A DNA stretch of 64,000 bases from Variovorax brevis (GTDB lineage: Bacteria > Pseudomonadota > Gammaproteobacteria > Burkholderiales > Burkholderiaceae_C): positions 558,001 through 622,000 of the forward strand of contig NZ_JASZYG010000004.1 of assembly GCF_030317105.1 (NCBI RefSeq), in the 5' to 3' direction. Positions 8,335 through 16,118 of the stretch are shown piece after piece (position 1 is the stretch's first letter; each line of letters opens with the position of its first letter). Made by a program: the position numbers and the translations under genes. Under the pieces are notes generated by a model. The model was not told where the DNA came from. It did not search any database and saw only the letters and a program-made list of their open reading frames with translations.

Positions 8335-9071
8335 GCCATCGCCCGATGCGGCAACGCCTGCGTCGCGGCGCCGTCCACGCGTTCGCGCCATCCCCTGACG
8401 CCGGCAATCGCCAGGTTGAGCGCCAGCACGACCAGCAGCAAAACGAGGCCCAGCGCGAGCGCGAGCGGCAAATCGCCCTTGCTGGTTTCCAGCGCAATGG
8501 CCGTCGTCATCACGCGGGTGAAGCCGTCGATGTTGCCGCCCACCACCATGACGGCGCCCACTTCCGACACAGCCCGGCCGAAGGCCGCGATGAGCACGGT
8601 GACGAGGGCATAGCGCTCGTCCCACGCCAGCAGCAGCGCCCGCACCATGGGGGACGCGCCGAGTGAACGCAGTTGCTCGCCGTGGCCACGGTCGGCGTCG
8701 TCGATGACCTGCCGTGTGAGCGCCGTGACCACCGGCAACACCAGCACCGCCTGCGCCAGCACCATGGCCTTGAAGGAAAAGAGCCATCCAAGAAAGCCCA
8801 GCGGCCCCGAGCGCGAGAGCAGCAGATAGATCACCAAGCCAACCACCACCGAGGGCAGCGCCAACAAGGTGTTGAGCAGGGTCAGCACGGCCGAGCGCCC
8901 CGGAAAGCGCGCCACACCGAGCCACGCGCCAAGCACCAGGCCCATGCCGCACGCCAGCACACAGGCGCAGGCGCTCACGAACAGTGAACGGCCCACGATG
9001 GCCAGCAACACCGGGTCGGCTGAAGTCAGCAACTGCCACGAGGCCGCAGCGCTATCGGAGAAGGTGTTCAT
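8331..9071 (-). CDS. tupB: Tungstate ABC transporter, permease protein
   Basis: 246 aa with about six membrane helices. The ABC permease EAA-type loop is visible (EQLRSLGASPMVRALLLAWD), followed by GRAVSEVGAVMVVGGNIDGF, which is characteristic of tungstate/molybdate-type permeases. The start MNTFSDSAA was chosen because the longer open frame reads back through the divergent promoter region. It is the first gene of the tup operon and faces the ModE-like regulator across about 130 bases. Confidence 0.87.
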   Translation of the reverse strand: MNTFSDSAAASWQLLTSADPVLLAIVGRSLFVSACACVLACGMGLVLGAWLGVARFPGRSAVLTLLNTLLALPSVVVGLVIYLLLSRSGPLGFLGWLFSFKAMVLAQAVLVLPVVTALTRQVIDDADRGHGEQLRSLGASPMVRALLLAWDERYALVTVLIAAFGRAVSEVGAVMVVGGNIDGFTRVMTTAIALETSKGDLPLALALGLVLLLVVLALNLAIAGVRGWRERVDGAATQALPHRAMA

Positions 9072-9131
9072 TCGATCGTCACGAATCCCAGGCCATCGAA
9101 ACCAACAAGTATCGATGTGTGACAGCCGGCC

Positions 9132-9155
9132 ACCTATGCAATCCATTTCATAGGT
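9132..9155. promoter_or_regulatory. Candidate operator between tupB and its regulator
   Basis: Perfect inverted repeat ACCTATG and CATAGGT with a 10-base spacer, in the region between the two divergent genes. ModE-type operators are also inverted repeats with a short spacer, though the sequence here differs from the E. coli site. It is a plausible site through which the adjacent regulator senses the oxyanion and represses tup and/or itself. Confidence 0.5.
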
Positions 9156-9202
9156 TGGTACCGAACACCATAATCCATGACATTTCCCAGAAAACGTCGA
9201 AC

Positions 9203-10321
9203 GTGCACCAGATCGAGCTTTCCTACGCAATCACTTCCGGCGGGGCGAGCACTCGCCGCATCCGCAACCCGCTGATGGAGCTCTTGCAGGCCATCCGTGA
9301 CGGCGGCTCCCTCTCGGCGGCGGCACGCAAGCTCGACTTGTCCTACCGCCACGTGTGGGGCGAAATCAGGCGCTGGGAAACCGAACTGGGCCACGCGTTG
9401 GTGTCAGGCGATCCGGGCCAGCCGGCCCAGCTGTCCGAATTCGGGGACAAGATGCTGTGGGCCGAGCGACAGGCGCAGGCGCGTCTTGCGGCGCAGATCG
9501 AGGCGCTGCACGCCGACCTGGAGCGCGCCTTTGCGCTGGCCTTCGACGATGGCACGCATGTGCTCAGCCTGCACGCCAGCCATGACGACGCACTGGTGGC
9601 CCTGCGCGCGCACAGCGCCGCCAAGGCCGCGGTGCACCTGGACATCCAGTTCACCGGCAGCGTCGACGCCATCCGTGCGCTGAACCAGGGGCGCTGCGTG
9701 ATGGCGGGTTTTCACACGCAGGAGCGGCCGGCCATGGGTTCGCTGACACAGCGCACCTACAAGCCGCTGCTCCAGCCGGGCCTGCACAAGATCATCGGCT
9801 TTGCACGCCGAACCCAGGGCTTGATGGTGGCGCCAGGCAATCCGAAGGGCCTGCAATCCATTGCCGACGTGGCACGGACGAAGGCGCGATTCGTGAACCG
9901 TGCGATCGGCACCGGCACGCGAGTGCTGCTCGACGAACTGCTGGGCGAGGCCAAACTGGACGCCCGCTCACTCAAGGGCTACGCACACAGCGAGCCCTCG
10001 CATGCGGCGGTTGCCCATGCCATCAAGGCCGGGCAGGCCGATGTGGGCCTGGGCCTGGAATCCGCCGCTCGCGCTGCCGGCCTGGATTTCGTGCCGCTGG
10101 TGCACGAGCGCTACCACTTGGCATGCCTACGATCGGCGCTTGAACAACCGGCCACGAAGGCCCTGCTCACGGTCTTGCGCAGCAGCGCGTGGCAGCACCA
10201 GTTGAGCACCATGGTCGGCTACGAAGTGGCCGCGAGCGGCGAGGTGCAATCGCTCAGTGCGCTGCTGCCGTGGTGGACCTTCAAGACGCCCAAGCCGGCC
10301 CGGCCGCGCGGCCAAAACTAA
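9203..10321 (+). CDS. ModE-type winged-helix regulator with a periplasmic-binding-protein-like sensor domain
   Basis: 372 aa from a GTG start (VHQIELSYAI). Residues about 20-75 form a ModE/LysR-type winged helix (LLQAIRDGGSLSAAARKLDL, then VWGEIRRWETELG). The remainder resembles a type 2 periplasmic binding domain (VMAGFHTQERPAMG, PKGLQSIADVARTKARFVNR, GTRVLLDELLGEA), the fold used by oxyanion receptors. Such one-component regulators are common beside molybdate and tungstate transporters. Divergent placement from tupBCA implies it controls them. The first ATG inside the frame would cut into the DNA-binding domain, so the GTG is preferred. Its stop overlaps the stop of the convergent EgtB-like gene. 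Confidence 0.82.
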   Translation: MHQIELSYAITSGGASTRRIRNPLMELLQAIRDGGSLSAAARKLDLSYRHVWGEIRRWETELGHALVSGDPGQPAQLSEFGDKMLWAERQAQARLAAQIEALHADLERAFALAFDDGTHVLSLHASHDDALVALRAHSAAKAAVHLDIQFTGSVDAIRALNQGRCVMAGFHTQERPAMGSLTQRTYKPLLQPGLHKIIGFARRTQGLMVAPGNPKGLQSIADVARTKARFVNRAIGTGTRVLLDELLGEAKLDARSLKGYAHSEPSHAAVAHAIKAGQADVGLGLESAARAAGLDFVPLVHERYHLACLRSALEQPATKALLTVLRSSAWQHQLSTMVGYEVAASGEVQSLSALLPWWTFKTPKPARPRGQN

Positions 10322-11589
10322 AGCGCACAGGTCCGAAAGCCCAGGAACCAGTCGTCGCGCCCGGGCGATGCAAAGCCGCGCCACCGCGGCGAGCGCAGCC
10401 GCGCGCGTGTCGCGAACGAGGCGCCTCGCACCACGCGATCACGCCCCACGGCTGGTTGTGGGTCGAAGGCCGTATCCGCGCTCCAGGGATCGGCCCGGAA
10501 ACCCGGCCAGAGTCGCAAGCTGCCCGCAGTCCATTCGTGCACGTCGTTCCAGCGAAAGCCGCGGCGGGTGGCGGTGTGGGCGGCAATCTCCCACTCCACT
10601 TCGGTGGCGATGCGGCGCCCCGCCCAGCGGGCCCATGCGTCGGCCTCCCACCAGCTCAGGTGCATCGCGCTCTGATGCCCCGCGGCGCGAACGGTGACGC
10701 CAAAACGCCGCTGCAGCACCGAGCCGCCTGTGCCGTGCCGCGCGGCGCCGATCTGCTCGACGTGGCGTGGCCCGCGGCGCTCGTTGGCCTGCAGCCACGC
10801 CCAGCCTTCGGGCGACCAGAGTTCGGGTCGGTCATAGCCGCCGTCGTCGACGAACTCCACGAACTGGTACCAGTTGACGGGTTGCGCATCGATCTCGAAT
10901 TCCGGGATGGACACCGTGTGCGCGCCGCATTCCTGCGCAAAGGCAAAGCCGGCGCCCTCGCCGGTCTCGCGGCCCAGGCTCCATTGCGTGGCGGGCATCA
11001 GCAGCGGCTCGCGCGTGGCGAGGGTCGGCGGCAGCTCGGCGCCGATCTGCAAGCCGAGAGTCTGCGCCATCACCACGAGCTGTTCGCCGCGCAGGTCTTC
11101 GTGGAACAGCGCGAGGCGATAGAAGTACAGGCCCGCGTCGGTCTCGGCGGCCTTGTCGAGCAGTTCCAGCGTGCTTTCAAGGGTCTCGAGCAGGTAGGCC
11201 TTGGTCTGCACGAGGTCCGGGAAGTCGCGCGACCAATGGTCATCGGCAGCGCCCTGCACGGGGCCCCACCAGCCATCGGCCAGCGGCTCGATCGACGCAA
11301 GCCGGGTGGGTCGCACCGGGCAATCGACGCCCATGGCGCGCTGCGTGTTGCGCGCAATCCACCACTCCGCGAACCAGCCGATGTGACCGGCGAGCCAGAC
11401 GGGCGGAACCGCGTCGTCGACCTGCGGAACCTGCGCCAGGCCCGCCTTGGCGAGTGCCTGTTCGTACAGGGTGAGCAGGTGCAGCGTGTGGTTGCGTGCG
11501 TCGATCAACGCCAGCGAAAGCAGTTCACGTCCGGCGTGGCGCATGTCCGGATCGTCAATCGAATGCGGATGGGAAGGTGACGGCGCCAT
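10318..11589 (-). CDS. EgtB/SenA-like non-heme iron enzyme (DinB plus formylglycine-generating-enzyme fold)
   Basis: 423 aa. Residues about 20-185 are a DinB-like helical bundle with His69 (WLAGHIGWF) and His163. Residues about 225-423 are an FGE/sulfatase-modifying-factor fold (VNWYQFVEFVDDGGY, AMHLSWWEADAWARWAGRR, a WNDVHEWT segment and a C-terminal GFRTCAL). This architecture is shared by ergothioneine synthase EgtB and selenoneine synthase SenA, the latter first described in Variovorax. The EgtB iron motif H-x3-H-x-E appears here as H163-E-D-L-R167-G-E169, so the third His is Arg. No methyltransferase (EgtD), glycosyltransferase (SenB) or SelD gene is nearby. The reaction is unassigned: C-S or C-Se bond formation on a histidine derivative is the best guess. 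Confidence 0.75.
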   Translation of the reverse strand: MAPSPSHPHSIDDPDMRHAGRELLSLALIDARNHTLHLLTLYEQALAKAGLAQVPQVDDAVPPVWLAGHIGWFAEWWIARNTQRAMGVDCPVRPTRLASIEPLADGWWGPVQGAADDHWSRDFPDLVQTKAYLLETLESTLELLDKAAETDAGLYFYRLALFHEDLRGEQLVVMAQTLGLQIGAELPPTLATREPLLMPATQWSLGRETGEGAGFAFAQECGAHTVSIPEFEIDAQPVNWYQFVEFVDDGGYDRPELWSPEGWAWLQANERRGPRHVEQIGAARHGTGGSVLQRRFGVTVRAAGHQSAMHLSWWEADAWARWAGRRIATEVEWEIAAHTATRRGFRWNDVHEWTAGSLRLWPGFRADPWSADTAFDPQPAVGRDRVVRGASFATRARLRSPRWRGFASPGRDDWFLGFRTCAL

Positions 11590-11670
11590 TGCCTCATTAT
11601 GGTGCTCAGGGAAACTCCTTTGAGCAGGCCGGCGGATGCCCCGAAGCGCACGGTTAACATTGCGGGCTTT

Positions 11671-11700
11671 GTGCGCACCGCTCCGCGCACGCCGTTTTTT
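11671..11700 (+). terminator. Hairpin with T-run in the leader of the TRAP operon
   Basis: GTGCGC (11671-11676) pairs with GCGCAC (11685-11690), followed by a six-T run at 11695-11700. It precedes the dctQ-like gene by about 28 bases and could be a leader terminator. The stem is short and T's start four bases after it, so the call is weak. Confidence 0.3.
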
Positions 11701-11727
11701 GTTTGATCAGGCCGGGAGACAAACACC

Positions 11728-12267
11728 TTGTCCGCACTTCTTCAATTCTCACGCTGCATGGACTGGATCAGCAGCCAGCTCGGCAAGGTCGCCGCGTGGA
11801 CCGTGCTGAGCGCCGCGCTGATTTCCGCAGGCAACGCCTTCGTGCGCTTCGGACTCAACACGAGTTCCAACGCCTGGCTCGAAATCCAGTGGTACCTGTT
11901 CGCCGCGACCGTGATGCTCGGCGCACCGGTGGTGCTCAAGCTCAACGAGCACGTGCGCGTGGACATCATCTACGGCAAGCTCAAAGGCCACGGCCCGGTG
12001 TACATCGACCTGTTCGGGCTGCTGGTCTTCCTGCTCCCGGCCATGGCCGTCATCGCGTGGCTGAGCTGGCCGCTGTTCCGCGGCATGTACATCTCCGGCG
12101 AGATGTCGAACAACTCTGGTGGCCTGATCCGCTGGCCCGCCATGCTGCTGCTGCCGCTGGGCTTCGGATTGATGTTCCTGCAAGGCGTGTCGGAAGTGAT
12201 CAAGCGCGTTGCCTACCTGATGGGTCTCATAGAGATGGACACCCACTACGAGAAGCCAGTGCAGTGA
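11728..12267 (+). CDS. TRAP transporter small permease (DctQ-type)
   Basis: 179 aa with four predicted membrane helices. It carries typical DctQ features such as SNAWLEIQWYLFAATVMLGAP and a NEHVRVDII segment. It starts with TTG: a clear ribosome site (GGGAG) lies about 10 bases upstream and no better ATG is suitably placed. DctQ forms the membrane complex with DctM for Na+-driven uptake of organic acids delivered by a periplasmic receptor. The large permease follows after 40 bases; a receptor gene lies 2.7 kb away in convergent orientation. Substrate unknown. Confidence 0.88.
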   Translation: MSALLQFSRCMDWISSQLGKVAAWTVLSAALISAGNAFVRFGLNTSSNAWLEIQWYLFAATVMLGAPVVLKLNEHVRVDIIYGKLKGHGPVYIDLFGLLVFLLPAMAVIAWLSWPLFRGMYISGEMSNNSGGLIRWPAMLLLPLGFGLMFLQGVSEVIKRVAYLMGLIEMDTHYEKPVQ

Positions 12268-12307
12268 TGGCGCGCTGAACAACCAGACAAACAGGACAGC
12301 CTACAAA

Positions 12308-13906
12308 ATGCATATGGAAAACTTCGCGCCGATCATGTTCGGCGGTCTGGTGCTGATCATGCTGATCGGCTTCCCGGTGGCCTTCTCGCTGGCCGCGCTG
12401 GGCATGGCTTCCGGCTTCTTCGCGATCCAGATGGGATGGTTCCCGGCGGTGTTCATGGAGAACCTGCCGATCAACATCTTCGGCATCCTGTCGAACGACT
12501 TGCTGCTCGCGATTCCGTTCTTCACCTTCATGGGGGCCATCCTCGAGAAGTGCGGCCTCGCCGAAGACATGCTCGACTCGATGGGCCAGCTCTTCGGCAC
12601 GGTGCGCGGCGGCCTGGGCTACTCGGTCATCATCGTGGGCTTCATCCTTGGCGCCATCACCGGCACGGTGGCGGGCCAGGTGATCGCCATGGCGCTGATC
12701 TCGCTGCCGGTGATGATCCGCTACGGCTACAACATGCGCTACGCGACCGGCGTGCTGGCGGCCTCGGGCACCATCACGCAACTGGTGCCGCCGTCGCTGG
12801 TGCTCATCGTCATGGCCGACCAGCTCGGCCGCTCGGTGGGCGACATGTACCGCGGCGCGTGGGGTCCGTCGATCCTGCAGGTGCTGATCTTCGCGGGCTA
12901 TACCTTCCTGCTCGGCGTGTTCAAGCCGCACCACATCCCCGGCATTCCGAAAACGGCGCGCACGCTCAGCGGCGCCAAGCTCTGGGCCAAGTGCCTGCGC
13001 GGCATCATTCCCTCGGCCATCCTGATCTTCGCGGTGCTTGGCTCGATGGGCGGCCTGCCCGGCATCGACACCGCCATCGCCACGCCGACGGAAGCCGGCG
13101 CGATGGGCGTGGTCGGCGCGCTGATCCTGGCCGCGATGCACAAGCGCCTGTCGCTGACGCTGATGTGGGAAGCGATGGTCGGCACCATGCGCCTCACCGC
13201 CATGGTGGTGTTCATCCTGATTGGTGCACGCGTGTTTTCGATGGTGTTCCAGGGCGTGGACGGCGCCAAGTGGGTCGAGCACATGCTCACCGGCTTGCCG
13301 GGCGGCCAGATCGGCTTCCTGATCGCGGTCAACCTGTTCATCTTCTTCCTGGCCTTCTTCCTAGACTTCTTCGAGATCGCCTTCATCATCTTGCCGATGC
13401 TCGGCCCGGTCGCGGCCAAGCTGGGCATCGACCTGGTGTGGTTCGGCGTGCTGCTGTGCGTGAACATGCAGACCAGCTTCATGCATCCGCCATTCGGCTT
13501 TGCGCTGTTCTATTTGCGAGGCATCGCCGACACGTTGTTCAAGGAAAAGCGCATCGAGAAACCGGTGCTGTCCAACGACATCTACCTCGGCGCGATTCCG
13601 TGGGTGCTGATGCAGCTCATCCTGGTGGCGATCGTGATCTTCGTGCCGGAAACGGTGACGATGTTCCTCACCAAGGAAGAAGCCGTCGACATCGACAAGG
13701 TGCAGATCGAGGTGCCGATGGAAAGCAGCGACTCGAAGTCCGGTGACACCGGCGCGGGCGAGAACCCGTTCGGCGATGCCACGAAGGAGCCGGCCGCGCC
13801 TGGCAGCACGGGCGAGAGCGCTGGCGAGAATCCGTTCGGCGACGCGCCGAAGGAAGAGCCCGCCAAGCCGGACGCTCCGGCCCCGGCCGAGCCCGGGAAG
13901 AAGTAA
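12308..13906 (+). CDS. TRAP transporter large permease (DctM-type) with an unusual C-terminal tail
   Basis: 532 aa. The first 460 or so residues form the usual 12-helix DctM body (GFPVAFSLAALGMASGF, AIPFFTFMGAILEKCGLAED, TGTVAGQVIAMALISLPVM, QTSFMHPPFGFALFYLRGI). DctM proteins are typically about 425-470 residues; here a polar, Pro/Glu/Ala-rich tail of about 70 residues follows and contains the octapeptide GENPFGDA twice (residues 484-491 and 506-513; bases 13757-13780 and 13823-13846). The tail is probably cytoplasmic and disordered. An ATG two codons inside the frame is an equally good start. Confidence 0.88.
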   Translation: MHMENFAPIMFGGLVLIMLIGFPVAFSLAALGMASGFFAIQMGWFPAVFMENLPINIFGILSNDLLLAIPFFTFMGAILEKCGLAEDMLDSMGQLFGTVRGGLGYSVIIVGFILGAITGTVAGQVIAMALISLPVMIRYGYNMRYATGVLAASGTITQLVPPSLVLIVMADQLGRSVGDMYRGAWGPSILQVLIFAGYTFLLGVFKPHHIPGIPKTARTLSGAKLWAKCLRGIIPSAILIFAVLGSMGGLPGIDTAIATPTEAGAMGVVGALILAAMHKRLSLTLMWEAMVGTMRLTAMVVFILIGARVFSMVFQGVDGAKWVEHMLTGLPGGQIGFLIAVNLFIFFLAFFLDFFEIAFIILPMLGPVAAKLGIDLVWFGVLLCVNMQTSFMHPPFGFALFYLRGIADTLFKEKRIEKPVLSNDIYLGAIPWVLMQLILVAIVIFVPETVTMFLTKEEAVDIDKVQIEVPMESSDSKSGDTGAGENPFGDATKEPAAPGSTGESAGENPFGDAPKEEPAKPDAPAPAEPGKK

Positions 13907-13912
13907 GCGCGC

Positions 13913-14386
13913 TTGGGTCCCGCACCGTTCCGTTTCGAGCCGTCCACGCCCGGCGGCGTGGTCGAGGGTCCGGCGTTCTCGTTGCCGTTCAAGCTGCTGG
14001 CCACCGTCATCGTTGGCGGTTGTGCCTTCTGGCTTGCACAGCTGTGGGCTGCCGGTGCGCTGGGCAGCGCGAAGACCGGCGGCCTCGGCTGGTTTCTTGC
14101 CGGCATGGCCCTCATGGGCTGGACCTGGCTGGCCATCATGCGCAGCCGCACCCGGCTCGATGCAAGCGGCCTTTACCAGCGCTGGATCTGGGACAAGCAC
14201 ATGGCGCTGGACGACCTGGCCTTCGCCAAACTGATCCGGGTGCCCGGCCTCGACTGGCTCATCGCGCCGCGCCTGTACGTGCGCACGCTCGTCGGCAAGT
14301 TCGCCGTGTTCTACGCCGCATCACCCGAAATGATCCGCGAGTTCCAGCGACTCGTCGCCGAACTCAAGGCTGCGCGCGCGTTCTGA
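13913..14386 (+). CDS. Hypothetical two-helix membrane protein with a PH-like C-terminus
   Basis: 157 aa from a TTG start seven bases after the dctM stop. Two hydrophobic segments (LLATVIVGGCAFWLAQLWAA and WFLAGMALMGWTWLAIM) are followed by about 80 soluble residues with a beta-rich pattern (RTRLDASGLYQRWIWDKHMA, APRLYVRTLVGKFAVFY) reminiscent of small bacterial PH-like membrane proteins. Spacing suggests co-transcription with the TRAP permease, but a role in transport is not shown. The start could also lie further downstream. Confidence 0.6.
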   Translation: MGPAPFRFEPSTPGGVVEGPAFSLPFKLLATVIVGGCAFWLAQLWAAGALGSAKTGGLGWFLAGMALMGWTWLAIMRSRTRLDASGLYQRWIWDKHMALDDLAFAKLIRVPGLDWLIAPRLYVRTLVGKFAVFYAASPEMIREFQRLVAELKAARAF

Positions 14387-14466
14387 GCGCCCTCCCCGCA
14401 CGCAGCTATTGCTGCGTTGATGGTAGCCACGATCCCACTCCGTTGCGTTTGCCTGGATATGACGCA

Positions 14467-14718
14467 CTACAAACGCAGCACGGAGATCACATCCATGCTT
14501 GTGTTGCATTGATCGCAGATGGCCAGAGGCCCGCGGCTGGCAAGAAAGGAATTGCGCTTGCCTTCGTCGTCGCCAAACATGAACAGGTCAGGCACCGGCG
14601 CGCTGTAGATTCGAAGGCCTTCACCACACCGCCGACATGTCATGTGATTGCTGTTTGCAAATGCCCACGCGGCCTCGGCGAGGTCGCTTGTGCGGTTGAG
14701 TGATGCTGAAACTTGCAT
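14467..14718 (-). CDS. Small hypothetical protein with two CxxC motifs
   Basis: 83 aa from MQVSASLNRTS, preceded by a ribosome site (GGAGA) eight bases upstream; the longer open frame upstream overlaps a terminator and is not expected to be coding. The sequence contains CRRCGEG and, near the end, AICDQCNTSMD. Two CxxC pairs about 40 residues apart suggest a zinc ribbon or rubredoxin-like metal site. No family is recognised. It lies between the TRAP permease block and the TRAP receptor gene. Confidence 0.55.
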   Translation of the reverse strand: MQVSASLNRTSDLAEAAWAFANSNHMTCRRCGEGLRIYSAPVPDLFMFGDDEGKRNSFLASRGPLAICDQCNTSMDVISVLRL

Positions 14719-14854
14719 GGCTGTCTCCGTTGTTGGGCTCAGTTCAAAGGTAACAAGCGCCTCATTGCTGCGCAACTGGACTTTGGTGCAGCGCTTCTTC
14801 GCAGCGCGCTCGATTGCACTGCGACGATGCCCTCTCGCCACCACGCTGCGCCCA

Positions 14855-14887
14855 CAAAAAAACCGCGCTGAAAGAGCGCGGTTTTTT
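14855..14887. terminator. Bidirectional rho-independent terminator
   Basis: A nine-base stem AACCGCGCT / AGCGCGGTT with a GAAAG loop is flanked by A7 on the left and T6 on the right, so it can act on both strands. It lies between the TRAP receptor gene and the small CxxC gene. Confidence 0.85.
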
Positions 14888-14903
14888 GAAGACCCAAAGG
14901 ACT

Positions 14904-14930
14904 CAGTGAACCGGCTTTGCCGGCCCACTG
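14904..14930 (-). terminator. Hairpin just after the TRAP receptor gene
   Basis: CCGGC and GCCGG with a TTT loop sit inside a second stem CAGTG/CACTG. It begins 14 bases after the receptor stop codon. There is no T-run, so it may act as an RNA-stabilising hairpin together with the stronger terminator next to it. Confidence 0.45.
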
Positions 14931-14943
14931 ATGCGGTGCATGC

Positions 14944-16026
14944 TCAGAGCTTGATCGACTGCATGTAGCTGTCGAAGCGACCTTCCGCCACGCGGAACCA
15001 TGCCACCTGGTCCTTCTGGAAAGTGGCGAAGTCGCTGTAGATCTTCTTCCACTCGGGGCTCTTGGCGCTGTTCTCTTCGTACACCTGCAGCGAAGCCTTG
15101 TACGACGCATCCAGGATTTCCTTGCTGAAGGGCAAGAGCTTGGTCTTGGCACCGATCAGTTGCTTGAGTGCCGTCGGGTTGCGTGCGTCGTACTTGGCCA
15201 GCATGTCGGTCGCAGCCAATGCCGAAGCGGCGGAGATGATGGCCTTGTTCTCGGCCGACAGGGCATCGAAGGCCTTCTGGTTGATGAAGAAGTCCACTTC
15301 CGGACCGCCTTCCCACCAGCCGGGGTAGTAGTAGTTCGGTGCAACCTTGTTGAAGCCCAGCTTCTGGTCGTCGTACGGACCCACCCATTCGGCCGCGTCG
15401 ATCGTGCCCTTTTCGAGGGCTTGATAGATTTCGCCGCCAGGGATGCTTTGCGGCACGACGCCCAGCTTGGTCATCACGTCGCCCACGAGGCCGCCGCCCA
15501 GGCGCATCTTCAGGCCCTTGAGGTCAGCGGGGGTCTTGATTTCCTTGCGGAACCAGCCACCCATCTGCGTGCCGGTGTTGCCGCCGGCGAAGCTGCGCAT
15601 GCCGTAGTTGGCATAGAACTCGTCCATGAGCTTGCGGCCGTTGCCGTGCATCATCCACGCGTTCATCTGGCGTGCGTTCAGGCCGAAGGGAATGGCCGAG
15701 CCCATCGCAAATGCGGGGTTCTTGCCGTAGAAGTAGTAAGGCACCGTGTGGCAAGCCTCGACCGAGCCTTGCTGCACGCCATCCACCACGCCGAAGGCAG
15801 GCATCAGTTCGCCAGCTGCGTGCACGGAGATTTCGAACTTGCCACCGGACATGGCCTTGACCGCGTTCGCGAACACTTCACCGCCACCATAGATCGTGTC
15901 GAGTGGCTTGGGAAAGCTGGAAGCCAGACGCCAGCGAACGGCGGCCTGGGCATGGACTGCTGGCGCGATGCCGGCAGCCAGAACGCCGGCGATGCCAGCA
16001 TTCTTGATGAGTGAACGACGATCCAT
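14944..16026 (-). CDS. TRAP transporter solute receptor (DctP family)
   Basis: 360 aa. The N-terminus MDRRSLIKNAGIAGVLAAG carries a twin-arginine-like motif (RRSLIK) and a hydrophobic stretch ending at VHAQA, so Tat or Sec export with cleavage is expected. The mature part begins VRWRLASSFPKPLDTIYGGG, and has MRLGGGLVGDVMTKLGVVPQ with the conserved Arg that binds carboxylates, and AAEWVGPYDDQKLGFNKVAP, as in the mannitol/chloroaromatic-type DctP subgroup. It is convergent with dctQM instead of adjacent. It may serve those permeases or others elsewhere. Confidence 0.87.
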   Translation of the reverse strand: MDRRSLIKNAGIAGVLAAGIAPAVHAQAAVRWRLASSFPKPLDTIYGGGEVFANAVKAMSGGKFEISVHAAGELMPAFGVVDGVQQGSVEACHTVPYYFYGKNPAFAMGSAIPFGLNARQMNAWMMHGNGRKLMDEFYANYGMRSFAGGNTGTQMGGWFRKEIKTPADLKGLKMRLGGGLVGDVMTKLGVVPQSIPGGEIYQALEKGTIDAAEWVGPYDDQKLGFNKVAPNYYYPGWWEGGPEVDFFINQKAFDALSAENKAIISAASALAATDMLAKYDARNPTALKQLIGAKTKLLPFSKEILDASYKASLQVYEENSAKSPEWKKIYSDFATFQKDQVAWFRVAEGRFDSYMQSIKL

Positions 16027-16050
16027 TGTGAAATGACTCCGAGTGCAATT

Positions 16051-16083
16051 GGAAAAAAGAAAACGCGGCAGCTGGCCGCGTTG
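16051..16083 (-). terminator. Rho-independent terminator of the dxs operon
   Basis: Stem AACGCGGC / GCCGCGTT with a five-base loop; read on the minus strand it is followed by TTTTCTTTTTT. It lies between the dxs stop and the TRAP receptor start, so it ends the xseB-ispA-dxs transcript. Confidence 0.75.
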
Positions 16084-16118
16084 TCGACTGTTCAAGCCCC
16101 TGCAATTGTAAAAACTGC

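Noticed and set aside
14719..14928. N-terminal extension of the CxxC small protein
   Set aside because: The extension reads through the bidirectional terminator and lacks a ribosome site, while an internal ATG has a good one.
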